In this document: one piece after another, positions 1 to 12,477 of the stretch
Numbering within the stretch: position 1 is the stretch's first letter
How the letters are laid out: every line of letters starts with the position of its first letter
NCBI GenBank assembly: GCA_019096155.1
Contig: JAHCVI010000001.1
Coordinates: forward strand, 8,432,001 to 8,496,000
Direction: 5' to 3'
DNA: 64,000 nucleotides
DNA from: Staphylotrichum longicolle
Lineage: Eukaryota; Ascomycota; Sordariomycetes; Sordariales; Chaetomiaceae
Position numbers and translations under genes: made by a program
Notes under the pieces: model-generated
What the model was told of the DNA's origin: nothing
The model's database searches: none
Seen by the model: only the letters and a program-made list of their open reading frames with translations

Positions 1-906
1 CGGGCGGAGGACGTTGCGCTGCCCTCCCCCGCCGCCGCCGCCGCCGCCTTGGTGGCCGCGGCCGGATTGCTGTTGCTTGTTGGTCGGGGCGGTGGTCTTG
101 ACGCGCGAGTACCCGCCGTAGAGCACCGCGCCCTGGTCGTGCGGGAGGAGGGTGAAGGAGGAGCGGGCGTCGGGTTTGAGCTGCGCGGGCGGGAGGGCCG
201 GGTTGTGCCAGACAAAAGTGGTGGTGTCGTAGATCCAGAGGTCGGCGAGGTATTTGGTCTGGTTCGCCGTGTCTTGAAACCCGCCGAAGAGGATAATGTA
301 GTTTTTGAAGTAGGTCATGCGGTGGCCGGAGCGGGCCGGGGGTGTCTTGCCCTTGGGCTCCAGGCGAGTCCATTCGCGGGTGGTAGGGTCCAGCTTCCAG
401 AAATCATTGTAGTGGTAGAAGGTGCCCTGCTTGGGAGAGCTGAACTCGCCGCCAAAGAGGTAGACGGCATTGCTCTGGTTGCCACCACGGGTCCAGGCAT
501 GCCCGCTGCGGGGGAGGGGCGCGTTGGGGGAGGTAACGCAGCGCCACTCATCGCGATCGATGTAGTAGATCATAAGGTCGTTGAAGAATGTGGCGAGGGA
601 GCCGTTGAAGTACTCGCCGCCGAAGAGCAGCAGCTGGTTGCTGTTGGACGGGTTGGCAAGGAACGTTGCTGCCGAACGGGCGCGGGGGGGTTCTTCAACC
701 ACCGTCTCGGTAATCTTGGAGGAATTTTCCTGCTGCTTCTTGTACTCTTCGAGGACGGCATCCAGATCGACATCCTCAACGTCGCTGCCGTCCATCTTGG
801 ACGCTTTCACCTTGGCCTTCTTGTCGGCCTTTTTCTCCTGCTTTTGCTTCTTCTCGGCCAGCTTGGCCTTCTTCGACTCGCTTTTCCCTTTTTTATCTTT
901 TGCCAT
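1..906 (-). CDS. Kelch-repeat protein, KEL3/KLHDC4 type (3' part cut by window edge)
   Basis: One open exon of 302 codons runs from ATG at 906 off the left edge. The first 45 residues are almost all Lys, Glu, Ala and Asp and resemble the basic head of KLHDC4. Kelch blades follow: LLLFGGEYFNG, VYLFGGEFSSPKQG, YIILFGGFQDTANQ and VLYGGYSR, each with the paired glycines and the downstream tryptophan of a beta-propeller. The family (yeast Kel3, human KLHDC4) is cytoplasmic or nuclear and poorly understood; a protein-binding scaffold role is likely. The visible end is a run of glycines at residues 290-298. The C-terminal half lies outside the window. It is transcribed away from the neighbouring aminopeptidase gene end. 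Confidence 0.85.
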   Translation of the reverse strand, partial: MAKDKKGKSESKKAKLAEKKQKQEKKADKKAKVKASKMDGSDVEDVDLDAVLEEYKKQQENSSKITETVVEEPPRARSAATFLANPSNSNQLLLFGGEYFNGSLATFFNDLMIYYIDRDEWRCVTSPNAPLPRSGHAWTRGGNQSNAVYLFGGEFSSPKQGTFYHYNDFWKLDPTTREWTRLEPKGKTPPARSGHRMTYFKNYIILFGGFQDTANQTKYLADLWIYDTTTFVWHNPALPPAQLKPDARSSFTLLPHDQGAVLYGGYSRVKTTAPTNKQQQSGRGHQGGGGGGGGGQRNVLRP

Positions 907-1471
907 TTTGACGGGGTTGATTCGTGTCCTGTGTTTTCAGGGGCTGCGGTCACGTATTCAAGTTGGGCGGTTGCAAGGTTGCAAAATCTGAGAGAAAGGT
1001 GCGGAGAACCTGAAGGCGATTCGAGGACATGAGATGTGAGTGAAGACGGGCTCCACCTCATGGTGACCAAACAATGCATTGAGCTGCATGGCAGAAAAAA
1101 TTGCAAAGCTCTCACAAAGGGGTAGTTATTCATTAATTGCCGATAGATTGTCCCATTTTTGAAGACAATGTCATCATTCTCTCCCCGTGTCGGTTTTATC
1201 TCCATGTCAAGTGACAGGTTTTGGGAGAGAGGAGCACATCTCTCTCATTCACCCTTGATCTATGATCAACCGTTGGCTCAACGTCTACGTTTCACATTAC
1301 TAGCTCTTTTCTAAACTCTCACTTTGGCTCTTGGTAATCCTCTTTCAATTGCTATTTTCATTTGAAACTCATCTATAGATGGTGAACTCTAGCGCTGCTC
1401 AACTCCGTTGACGTTGATGCTTGGGTACCTGACCAACCTGTCAGATCTCTGTTCCATCGTCCGGATGTCAT
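907..1471. other. Intergenic: kelch promoter and aminopeptidase 3' region
   Basis: No open frame with coding character. It holds the upstream region of the kelch gene and the 3' UTR of the M1 aminopeptidase; both genes run on the minus strand. Confidence 0.6.
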
Positions 1472-4260
1472 TCACGAACGGTAACCGTTCTCCTTCAGCC
1501 AAGCAGCAACATCCGCGCGGTCACGCTCAATCCATGAAACCTTGGACCGGATGGCGTCCAAGCTCTGAGCCAAGGACTGGTCAAAGCCGTTGGTGCTCTT
1601 GCCCTCGAAGAACTTCTCCACCTGGGTGAGCTGCTCCTTCTTGGTGAAGCTCGATGTGAAGATGGTCACCATCGTGCCCAACATCGAAAGCGCTGGCGGG
1701 AGCTTCTTGATGAGCTCCTCCCAGTTCTCCGTCATCCAGCTATACAGCGCCTCGATGCCTTCAGGGTGGCTGCGCAAGCCGCTAGTGGGCATGTAGATGT
1801 CCTGGTCCTTGACCTCGCCGCTGAAAAGCAGGTCCAAAGTCCGCTTAATAAGCTCGGGCTCCTTGGCCCGGCCCAAGCAGCGCAGCGCCGTGTTCCGCTC
1901 ATCGCTGTTGGTTGAGGTCCGGTAGAAGTTGAGAACAGCATCGTACTAAAACTCTGGTTAGCTTGCGGAAGTAGCCGAGCCCATGCGCGAACATACCTCT
2001 TCCTTGCCGCCGTACTTCAACGCCATGCTGAAGACGCTGCCCCTGATGTTGGGGTGGATTGCTGACTTGTCGCCTGCCATGAACTTCTTGAACATGTCCT
2101 TGGCCGCGCTAATGATAGTCTCATCTCCGCTGAGCCCGGCGCTACCAAACATCATGGCCTTGAACTGCTGCTCGATATGGCCATCGGCCTCCGAGAACTG
2201 CCAGCCCAGCTCATGCGCCTTGGCGCTCACAAGGTCACGCAGGAATGAATCCAAGGCATCACGGTCCGCCTTGTCCTCAAAGATCCAAGCGCTCTGCACC
2301 GAGGAGACGCGAGCGATGATCTCATTCCAGACGACAAACTCGCTCTCGGAGTTGAACCCCTTGAGGAGGCTCAGGACACCCGAGGTGCTCTGGTACCCCG
2401 AGGTAGCCAAAGCGCCCGCGTCGGCAATCATGCCGGCCCTGTCTTCAACGCTCAGCAGCCCTTGCTTGGCAGCATCACCCAGCTTCTTGAGCCGCTCAGG
2501 TGAGTACGCAGTGCGATACAGGCCGGTGTGGTTAGCGTTCAGCTTGAAGAAGTCGGTGCTGGGCACCTCAAAGCTACTCTCCCGCTTGTCCAGTGTCAGC
2601 GACTCATCGATGCCATCCTTGGAGCGGAGTCCCAGGAAGACGGGATAGATAACCTGGTCCTCCTCAGGCTTGGTGTCGCCGGTGCGGAGGAACCGGTTCT
2701 GCTTCAGGTGGATGGTCTTATCGTCCTTCTCCGACACCGTCACCACGGGGAAACCAATGTTCTTGGTCCACACGTCCATAACTTCTTCCACCTTCTTCCC
2801 GCTGGCATCAGCGAGAGACGCCCACAGGTCCCCGGTCTGGGTGTTGCCGTAGGCATGCTTCTTGAGATACCGCCTGACGCCCTCCAAGAAGGTGTCCTCG
2901 CCGAGGTACGTAGAAATCATGCGCAGGACGCAAGAGCCCTTCGAGTAGGAGATGGCATCGAAGATCTGGTTGATTTCGTCCGCCTTCTTCACGGGAACCT
3001 CGATCGGGTGACTGCTCCGAAGCGAGTCCAGGGCAAGAGCGCGCTGGAGATTGTCGACCACATAAGACTCCCACACCTTCCACTCCGGGTAGAAAATGTT
3101 GCACGAGTACCACGAGGCCCACGTGGCAAACCCCTCGTTGAGCCACAGGCCGTCCCACCAGTCCATCGTGACGAGGTTGCCAAACCACTGGTGGGCCAGC
3201 TCGTGCTGCACAACTTCGGCGACCCGCTCCTTGGTCGCCGCGCCGCTGACCTTCTCATCCAGCAGTAAGTCAACCACCCGGTAGGTGACCAAACCCCAGT
3301 TCTCCATGGCGCCCTGGGCGAAATCGGGAATGGCGATCTGATCCATCTTGGGAAGGGGAAACTCGATGCCAAAGACCTTCTCGTAGAAAGCGAGAGTCTT
3401 GGCAGCAAGGTTCAGAGAGAACCGGCCGTGCTCAATGTTCTGGCCAGGCGGGGCGTAGACGCGGACTGGTTTCCGGAACTCGTTGGTCTCGATGTAGTTC
3501 AGCTCGCCGACAATGAAGGCCACCAAATAAGTCGACATGAGCGGGGACTTGTTGAAATGCACAGCCTTCTTGGCGCTGCCGGTTTGCGCAGACTGGACCT
3601 CAGTCTCGGACGCGACATCCATGTTGCTGAGGCAGGTCAGGTTCTTGTCGGCGATAAGGGTGACGGTGAACTCGGCCTTCAGGGAAGGCTCGTCGAAGCA
3701 GGGGAACGCGCGGCGGGCATCGGTGGGCTCCATCTGGGTCACGGCCAAGATGCCGTCGCTACCGTCGGGGTTCTTGTACGTCGACCGGTAGAAGCCGGCC
3801 ATCTTGTCGTTGAGCTGGCCGGTGAACTTGATCTCGAGCTGTGCCTTGCTGCCCTTGGCGATGGCATCGTCAAAGTCGAACTTGCTGACCTGGGTAGCCT
3901 CATCGTATGACACGGTAGGAGACGAGCTGCATCTGGTGTCAGCAAATGGAAGCGAACAAACGAGAAAGCAGCAGTGCAATGGCCAAGCGAAGGAAGCAGG
4001 GAGCGGACTGACCTGACCGTCTTTCCGCCGGAGGTGATCTTTGCACTGTGAATGTCCAGCTCGAGGGTGTGCAGCGAGATGGACTTGGAGTCCTCGGCGA
4101 CATCAAGGTCAATGACGACGGTTCCGTCAAAGGTCAGCTTCTTGAGATCGGGCTCCAGCGTGACGTGGTAGTGTCGCGGGACGACGTTGGCGGGGAGCAG
4201 CTCCCGGCCCTGCACATTGACCCCACCTCCCATTTCGGCAAGAGCTTGTGTTCTGCACAT
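1472..4260 (-). CDS. M1 zinc aminopeptidase (puromycin-sensitive aminopeptidase type, yeast AAP1/APE2)
   Basis: Three exons, complement(1472..1945, 1997..3926, 4013..4260), give 883 residues, the usual family length. Both introns have GT/AG ends and the frame closes exactly. The exopeptidase signature GAMEN is at about residues 288-292, the zinc site HELAH at 324-328, and the third zinc ligand Glu at 347 within WLNEGFA, so the active site is complete. It should remove N-terminal residues from peptides in the cytosol, feeding peptide turnover. The start was set at MCRTQ (4260) because fungal relatives start this way. The frame stays open to an upstream ATG at 4395 with a Ser/Thr/Arg-rich leader, so a longer, possibly targeted form cannot be excluded. 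It is divergent from enolase. Confidence 0.95.
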
Positions 4261-6494
4261 GTTGTGACGGCGGTACGAGCAATGGCGGACAGGTGTGCTG
4301 CTAAGACGGAGGGTGCGAGGATGCGAGAGCTGGCGATGGCGGTGTAAAGGAGTGGCGGTTGAGGTTGATGAGGTTGAAGAGGGCAGGCGTGTCAAGACCG
4401 AGTAGCTGCTGCGGGGTGACGATTAGCATCGGCCCTTGAGAGGCGTCCGGGAGCGGGTCCGCGTCCCGTCGATTGGAAGCAGCCCGCAGCGTACCGTGAT
4501 GCAAAATTCTTCGGCGTCTGCTGGGCGCGCAATTGCAGTGATGCTCCCGCGTGCGCAACTGATCTCTGTGCTCCACGACACACAGGGCGCGCAGCAAGGC
4601 AGGAGCGAAACATCATGAAGGAAAGTAAGAATTATCAATGAGAGACAGCAGCCATAAAAGTACAGGTGGACCCTAATCGTACACTTTACGTACAGCACTC
4701 GTCAGATGGAAGGTTTCAGTGAAAGAATGCCCCAGCTGCAAACGGACAACCCAGCCCAGCCTGCCGGAAGCAGCACTGGGCCTGCCGCCTGGCGCCGACG
4801 AATGCTGCGCGGGCACTCCTCTGCGGCAGGTCCCGGACCCGCTTACCTACTGCATTCGGCAGGCGGTCAGAGGCCAATCTGGAAGCTGGAGACCGCAAAC
4901 GCAATCCATCACTCCCAGCTTCTTAAAGCGATAGATGTGCGATGGAGAACGGGGAGCACTGGGTGTTTATTGTGGACGTTTCTGTTAAGCCGGAATGGTA
5001 AGTCCCATATAAATGGTTTTGGAAGCTGGACTGTTGTCGTTCCACAGCGCAGACCGAGGTGAGGCTGCCAAACTTGAGGTTGCTTTGGGTACCTGAATGT
5101 CACGGCATGAAGAACCTGACATTCGCCTCTCAACAACGAACAGCAACCCCAGAAAAAAGAAACGTCTCTGAAGATTTTCACTCACACACCCGTGGCAACC
5201 AGCGACACCTCATCAGGCATGAAAAGCATATACGAATAAGTCTAGTGCTTTTCTTGCACAGGACAAGCGAGCAGAGCCAACCATCGACAGGTGATGTACC
5301 TAGTAGGCTCCTGAGAGTCAGGAGAGCCATCTGGACTCGCATCAATCGGCATCGAGACCATCGAGGTACGGGATTGGCAACCTGACCCTTGGAGGCCCGA
5401 GCTCGTAATGGTCCCGCCCAGGATCCGGGTCCCGTCATTCGATGACATTCCCGTTCAACGATCTGGTTCTTCTGGTGGGTCCCATCTCAGCTCTGCATCC
5501 ACTTTTTGAGCCAGCGGCGGGGTCGGTCGGGCAGCTTGAATCTTGGAGGGGTCGTGAAGGAGGGGCAGGCAGCATGCTTGACATGGAAGTCGAGAGAAGC
5601 ATCTCTTCGAGCCATCGCACGTTCCGTCTCGAAGAAAGGAATCCGGGACGCTGTAATGGGACCAATGCCGATATTCTGACCCAGCATATTTCAGAGGAAG
5701 CAGTTTGAGCAGATCGGAGCTTGTCCGTCGAGCAGGGGGAGCTCCGACAACGGATTTCAAGCAGCATCTTGGACCCCCGCGCTTGCCAGAACTTGCTGCG
5801 CAAGACGGACATTGCTGCTCCCGTTCCCCAACGGATGCAGAGCGCCGTTTGGGCCACGGACGTGCTGTTAGAGCAGGGATGTAGAACATGGCCAATTGAC
5901 TCCTCGTTCCCTCGGATTTGTCGAGTGATACGGGCTGAATGATGAGCACATCCTAACAGTCACTAACAGTCCCCCCAAGTACCGTCTCTTTCGTATCACC
6001 CCACCAAAACAAATCCTGCCCCTCCTCGACCGGGCACATCTTCCATTGATCAGAAGTTCTTCCAGCCCAGCCCGACCTGCTTCTTTCTTCTCCTTCTTTT
6101 TTTTCCTTCAGCAACCCACCCTTCCACAACACTGAGAGACCTCTAGTCAAGCTCAACCTCAGGTGTGTATTCCAACCCAAGGTCCATTCTTCCTTGCTTT
6201 CGTCCCAGTTACATATTGCTTGCAACACCCCAAAGCGACGCGAAGCGGTGATGGCTGGCGATTGGGTCCTGATACGCAATGCGCGATATCCCATCCAGCT
6301 GTTCTTGTCAAGGGTCTCGACTGAGCGAATTTCGTTGCGAACCCTGAGAGACAGTCCGCACTTGCCTTTTCGCCAGCCTGAACCTTTCCTCGCTGCCTCG
6401 CTGGAAACCTTCCTCTTCGCTTCTCTGCTGATCAACGCACTTGTAACCGACCCATCGCGAACTTACTGACGACCAATTTCCAGAATCATCCACC
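4261..6494. other. Intergenic: divergent aminopeptidase/enolase upstream region
   Basis: About 2.2 kb without a supported gene. Small open frames on both strands lack recognisable motifs. The right end (about 6060-6120) is strongly pyrimidine rich, as expected close to the start of a highly expressed fungal gene, and the leader probably contains an intron (separate entry). Confidence 0.6.
6163..6483 (+). other. Probable 5' UTR intron of the enolase gene
   Basis: A donor CAG/GTGTGT at 6163 and an acceptor TTTCCAG at 6483 bracket 321 bases, with a TACTGAC branch-like motif just before the acceptor. The acceptor ends 11 bases before the enolase ATG. Long leader introns are common in highly expressed fungal glycolytic genes. 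Splicing is inferred, not shown. Confidence 0.45.
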
Positions 6495-7935
6495 ATGACC
6501 ATCTCCAAGATTCACGCCCGTTACGTCTACGACTCTCGCGGTAACCCTACCGTCGAGGTCGATGTCGTGACTGAGCTTGGCCTCCACCGTGCCATCGTCC
6601 CCTCAGGCGCTTCCACCGGTTCGTCAAATCTCTTCTGCAAGCTGTAAACAACGTGAACTGACGGCGGTGGTGGGGTAGGCCAGCACGAGGCTTGCGAGCT
6701 CCGCGACGGCGACAAGACTCACTGGGCTGGCAAGGGTGTTCTCAAGGCCGTCGAGAACGTCAACACTGTCATCGCTCCCGCGATCATCAAGGAGAACATC
6801 GACGTCAAGGACCAGACCAAGGTTGACAAGTTCCTCAATGACCTTGATGGCACTCCCAACAAGACCAAGCTCGGTGCCAACGCCATCCTCGGTGTGAGCT
6901 TGGCCATTGCCAAGGCTGGCGCTGCCGAGAAGGGCGTGCCTCTCTATGCTCACATCTCGGACCTTGCTGGCACCAAGAAGCCCTACGTCCTCCCCGTCCC
7001 CTTCATGAACGTTGTGAACGGAGGGTGAGTGGAAACAACGAGCCCCTTTCCCTTATTCTCGCGGCATGTTTTGCTAACCCGATCTGATAGCTCCCACGCC
7101 GGTGGCCGCCTGGCTTTCCAGGAGTTCATGATCGTCCCCTCTGCTGCCCCCTCGTTCTCCGAGGCCATGCGCCAGGGTGCTGAAGTCTACCAGAAGCTGA
7201 AGACGCTCGCCAAGAAGACGTACGGCCAGTCCGCTGGCAACGTCGGCGACGAGGGTGGTGTTGCTCCCGATATCCAGACCCCCCAGGAGGCCCTCGACCT
7301 CATCATGGAGGCCATTGACCAGGCCGGCTACAAGGGCCAGGTCAAGATCGCCATGGACGTTGCTTCCAGCGAGTTCTACAAGGAGGACGCCAAGAAGTAC
7401 GATCTTGACTTCAAGAACCCCGACAGCGACCCGAGCAAGTGGCTCACGTACGAGGAGCTTGCCAACCTCTACACCGAGCTCTGCAAGAAGTACCCGATTG
7501 TCAGCATCGAGGACCCCTTCGCTGAGGACGATTGGGAGGCCTGGAGCTACTTCTACAAGACCCAGGACATCCAGATTGTTGGTGATGACCTGACGGTCAC
7601 AACCCCCTCCGCATCAAGCGGCTATTGAGCTCAAGGCGGCCAACGCTCTGCTGCTCAAGGTGAACCAGATCGGCACTCTCACCGAGTCGATCCAGGCTGC
7701 CAAGGACTCGTATGCCGACGGCTGGGGCGTCATGGTGTCCCACCGCTCTGGTGAGACCGAGGATGTCACCATCTCGGATGTTGTCGTGGGTATCCGCGCC
7801 GGCCAGATCAAGACGGGTGCCCCGTGCAGATCCGAGCGTCTTGCCAAGCTCAACCAGATCCTCCGCATCGAGGAGGAGCTCGGCGAGAATGCCATCTATG
7901 CCGGCGAGAACTTCCGCAAGGCCGTGAACCTCTAA
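6495..7935 (+). CDS. Enolase (2-phosphoglycerate dehydratase), with two one-base frame breaks
   Basis: Exons 6495..6618, 6679..7024 and 7091..7935 encode enolase, which converts 2-phosphoglycerate to phosphoenolpyruvate in the cytosol. The start MTISKIHARYVYDSRGNPT, the SGASTG mobile loop, GGSHAGG, the metal-binding segment SIEDPFAEDDW and the later SHRSGETED motif are all present. The frame is lost after VGDDLTVT: one base is missing at about 7600/7601 and another at about 7620/7621. Adding back these two bases gives 439 codons including stop, exactly the normal 438-residue length, and both sides are otherwise perfect. I therefore treat the breaks as probable assembly errors, not as a pseudogene. 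It is flanked by a long divergent promoter. Confidence 0.93.
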
Positions 7936-8723
7936 AAGTGGACGCAGGTCGAGACCCACTCGGAGGGAACCGGAAGCCGGAAAGCAGGTTTCGGTGGTTG
8001 GTTGGTGATGTTTGCCTCGGATGAAGATGACTCTCGGAATGGCTCATGAAAATGGAGATAAATGAGACATAGAAACACGGAATACCAGGCCAGTGCAGCC
8101 AAGTTGTGAATGACCAACCCCTCTCCCTTCCCGTCTCTCGGCGATTCGTGACGGTAGTGCAGCGGAGGAGGACGGTAAAAGCTCCAGCAGGCCCCGCTGG
8201 CCGCAGGGGACAGATCCATTGCCCGTCGGCTTAAGATTGCGACTCGGCATTGTGTTTGTGAGGTAGGTACCGGGCTGTCGGGTGCAGTTCGAAGCTGTCT
8301 GTCACCTTGTAAGTCGCGGTGGTGAGGGGCTGAGAGGGATCACACAACCTAAGCTCAAACCTGGGACCTGAAAGACGCTGATGGCTGCCAGGTGGCTGCA
8401 GCTGCGGGATGTTGCTACAGTAACGGCATAATATTTGGTAAACGGAAACTGAAAGGTACACAAGTACGAATAACAGAAACAGGAAAGTGGAGTTTTTTAT
8501 TTGTCGCGACCTGCAACCCCTTCCAAAGTTCAATCAACGCGTCGCCCTTTGTAAGACCATTCCAGCGTGACACGGGTCAGGTAGGTCGACGCTTCGACAT
8601 CGTCAACGACGGAGATTCATTCTTCGGTTCTGTCTATTGAGATACCCCCGACACTCTTCTCGCTTCGTCAAAGTCGCACGACCCCTCACTTGCCGCCGTT
8701 CAGGTTGGCCACAATCTTGCAAG
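7936..8723. other. Intergenic: enolase 3' region and checkpoint kinase promoter
   Basis: No supported gene. The frame of the next gene extends upstream of its chosen ATG to 8637, but the extra residues lack conservation-like character. Confidence 0.55.
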
Positions 8724-11700
8724 ATGGCGCCCAACGACGCCGTCAACTTCGACATCATCGAGGACCACAAGGAGAATATCCAGGCCCTCCCAAGCGGCCG
8801 ATCAGCCAAGAAGCTTGCTGAATTGTTCTCCGCGTCGCCGCTTCAGCCCCAGTTGACACCCTCCCCTTTGGACACCAAGGACGTCAACGACAGCATCCGC
8901 GCCGAGTTTGAGGCTGAACTCACCGCCCTCTCCGAGTCGGACGATCCTCTCGACATTTACGATCGCTATGTCCGCTGGACGTTCGACGCATATCCCTCCG
9001 CACAGGCTACCCCGCAGTCCCAGCTGCACACGCTGCTCGAGCGCGCAACCAAGGCCTTTGTGAACTCGGCGCAGTACAAAAACGATCCGCGCTACCTCAA
9101 GCTGTGGCTGCAATACATCAACTTCTTCTCCGACGCGCCCCGCGAGGCCTTCGTCTTCTTGTCACGGCATGCGATCGGCGAAACGCTTGCCTTGTTCTAC
9201 GAAGAGTATGCCGCCTGGCTCGAGGGCGCCGGCAGGTGGGCGCAGGCGGAGGAAGTGTACAAGTTGGGTATTGAGCGGGAGGCTCGGCCGGCTGCACGAC
9301 TGTTGCGCAAGTTTGGCGAGTTTGAGCAGCGGAGGGCACACCAGGCGGGCACAGACGGACCTTCGTCGCCAGCCCTCCCGGCAGCCCGGCCGGCTCTTGC
9401 GGCCAAAGTCGATCCGTTTGCCGCCGCTGCCGCGGCAGCTCGTGATCCCCAGGCCCCCAGACAACCTGTAGGACTTGGAGGGCCGTCGTCAAAACCTGCG
9501 CGGTCCAAGTTGACGATCTTCTCCGATGCCGATGCCGCACCTGCGGCGCCAGCCATGTCATCCCGAGGCCCGGAGTCTAAGGGATGGGATAGCATTGGGT
9601 CTCTGGCTGACCGCAAAGAGGAGAACGTGATGGAACCAAAGCCGTGGGCCGGCGAGACATTGAAGGCAGGGGGCAAGAAGAGCAGCGGACCGAAGATGGC
9701 TGTGTTCAGGGATCCGGTAAGTACCACTTTTGTCACCCCGACAAAACCAGAAGTTGATCAATATAGGACTAATGTATGGCGGTCTTGGTATCATGTAAAT
9801 CAGTCTCTAGCTAAGCAGCTGTCACAATCGCACATCCCAATACACCATGCCAAGGTCCAAGTCACAGTGAACCCTACCAGCGGGAAGCGAGAGCGCGTGT
9901 TTGTGGACCTTAGGGCGGTGTATCCGACTCCTGACGAGCCAGGTACGGAGCGCAGCTTTGAGGAGATTTGGGCGGCGAATCGCGGCTGGCTCGGCTGCCA
10001 GTGGGAAGATGAAGAGACGCCCTCCTTTGCGGACGAGAACTCGATGCCGGAAGTGAAAGGCTTGCCGCACAGCGCGCCACAGAAACTGGCAATTCACCAT
10101 GACGTTGTCAGACTCGATGAGAACGGCGCTCCTATTTACCCAAAGCAGACGAAGCCGAAGAAGAAGAAGCCGGTCGAAGTCAATGAAACGCAAATAAGTG
10201 AGCCAACCCCTTGTTCTCTTTTATGTTGATCTGTCTAACTATCTTTTAGTCAAAGCGAAGCTGGACTCGCCGTCCGGGCCGAAAATTAAGAAGAAGAAGA
10301 GGCAATCTACCGCCGAACCAACCATGACATTGCATACCAAGGCGGCGACTGACGATATTTATGATATCTTTAATGCGCCTCTCAAGCCCGCCGGCCGGGA
10401 ACTAGGGGACAGCGACGATGAACGTGGATACGAGTCTTCGGACTACACAAGTGGTGCCGAGAGTACTGTGACTACGACCAATGTACCCACGAGCGAAGCA
10501 GGTGACGAAGAAGAGGACGCCGCCGAAGCTGAGGACGATGTGATGTCGGATGCAAAGAGCGTTGCCAGCGAATGGTCCGAGTTCTCCATGCATAGGCACA
10601 TCCCCGGGCACGAAAATGATGTTGAGGAGCGGGACGAGACTCACGTTTCTGATCTAATCGATATCCACGACGAGGCCGCTGCAGGATCCTCGAGAAACGA
10701 CGAACAGGGTGACGGTGATGAGGACGATCTGGAACCTCCTAGGACGAGGACCATGTTTGTGCCGATCCCACCGGAGGACTACGTCCCTTCACGACGCCCA
10801 TATAGGGACCCTGCCGAGGCAGCTAACAACCGCCTCCCCTTCATGACCCCGATCACGGAGAGGACCGAGATGTCTCTGGATATGACATCAGATCAGAGCA
10901 GATATGGCAAAACGCCTTCGAGGAGACCGCACGCGGACAGGCTGCTCGAGGAGAGGAGGAGGAGGAGGAGGATGAGGAGGATGACACTGAGGAGGAGCAA
11001 GATCATCTTGATCTGGAGCCCCTGAGCAGTCCGTTGCGAGAAGTGATGGAAGAGACAAGCCCCAAGGTAAAGATCGCTCTCCCTCTTTCTTCCAAAGGCG
11101 AAGCCAGCGTCAACAGCCAAACCATTCGCCCCGAAAGCGCTGGCCCCCAAGGGTCCGATCATCAAGGAAATTCAGTGCAACCCAGTTGATGAGAGCGTAC
11201 GAGCGGAGATACTGGCAAACATACAACCCCCACTCAGCTCATACGACGGATTCTACGACCATCGAGACGAGCGGTATGAGAAAGGGGCCGAGATTCGCAA
11301 GTTCGCCAAGGCCGCAGGCAAAGGTAGCAGAGCCAGCACCGACAAGACAGGGAACCTGGGTAGCGCCGTCACTCTTCAATTCCCGGGCGTCAAATCCCAG
11401 TATACCATCAGAAAGGAGCTCGGCGCAGGCGCGTTTGCCCCAGTCTATCTGGTGGAAAACTCGTGCCCAGACAGCAGACCATCCGACGACGAAAATCAAG
11501 GCGATGAGAACAGTCCCGTCGCCGTGATGGGCCGTGGCACCTTTGCTAGCACCCACAACCACCGGTACGAACGCGAAGCCCTCAAGATGGAAGACCCGCC
11601 CACCCCCTGGGAATTCTACATGATGCGCCTGGCCCATTCCCGCCTCGGCCCTCAACACCGCGCCACGGCCTCCCTCTCCCCGGCCCTCGAAATGCACCTC

Positions 11701-12477
11701 TACCAAGACGAGGGGTTCCTCTTCCTCCCTTTTCACCCGCACGGCACCCTCCTCGACGTGGTCAATCTCTTCCGCGGCGAAGCCTCGGGCGTCATGGACG
11801 AGCAGCTCGCCATGTTCTTCTCCATCGAGCTGCTCCGCACCGTCGAGGCGCTGCACGCCAAGCAGCTGATGCACGGCGACATCAAGGCCGACAACTGCCT
11901 GCTCCGTCTCGGCCCAGCGAGCGCCGAACAGCAGCCGCTCGCCAGCCAGTGGCGCGCCGACGGCACGGGGGGCTGGTCGTCCCGCGGCGTCACGCTGATC
12001 GACTTTGGCCGCGGCATCGACATGCGCGCGTTCGCGCCCGACGTGCGGTTCGTCGCGGACTGGAAGACGACGGCGCAGGACTGCGCCGAGATGCGCGAGG
12101 GCCGGCCCTGGACCTGGCAGATCGACTACCACGGCCTCGCGGGCACGCTGCACGTGCTGCTGTTTGGCAAGTACATCGAGACGGTGCGGTGCGACGCCGG
12201 CGGGCTGGGCACCTCGGGCGCGGGCGGCAGGCGGTACAAGATCCGGGAGAGCCTAAAGCGGTACTGGCAGACGGAGATTTGGGCCGAGTGCTTTGACCTG
12301 CTGCTCAACCCGGGCCAGTGCGTGCAAGGGGAGGAAGGCGGCAGGATGCCGGTGCTGAGGGGGATGAGAGGGGTGAGGGAGAAGATGGAGAGGTGGTTGG
12401 AGGCGAACTGTGAGAGGGGGGGGGGGTTGAGGGGGTTGATGGGCAAGGTGGAGGTGTGGGCGAGGGCAAGGAAGTAG
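8724..12477 (+). CDS. BUB1: Spindle checkpoint kinase BUB1 (Mad3/BubR1-like N-terminus plus kinase)
   Basis: ATG at 8724. A KEN box (DHKENIQ, residues 16-18) is followed by a TPR-like Mad3/Bub1 homology region (about residues 60-215), then a GLEBS-like Bub3-binding motif (SFEEIWAANRG), an acidic Ser-rich middle, and a C-terminal kinase with LGAGAFAPVY loop, HGDIKADN catalytic loop and IDFGRGIDM. It should act at kinetochores to delay anaphase. A 102-base intron (9717..9818) keeps the frame; an alternative acceptor at 9803 is also in frame. A second intron is 10198..10249. The frame then slips by one near 10890-10905, before an acidic EEEEEEDEEDD run, and again between about 11043 and 11097, where either an indel or a short intron would fit. 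The kinase frame closes at 12477. Full length would be about 1,190 residues. Confidence 0.9.
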
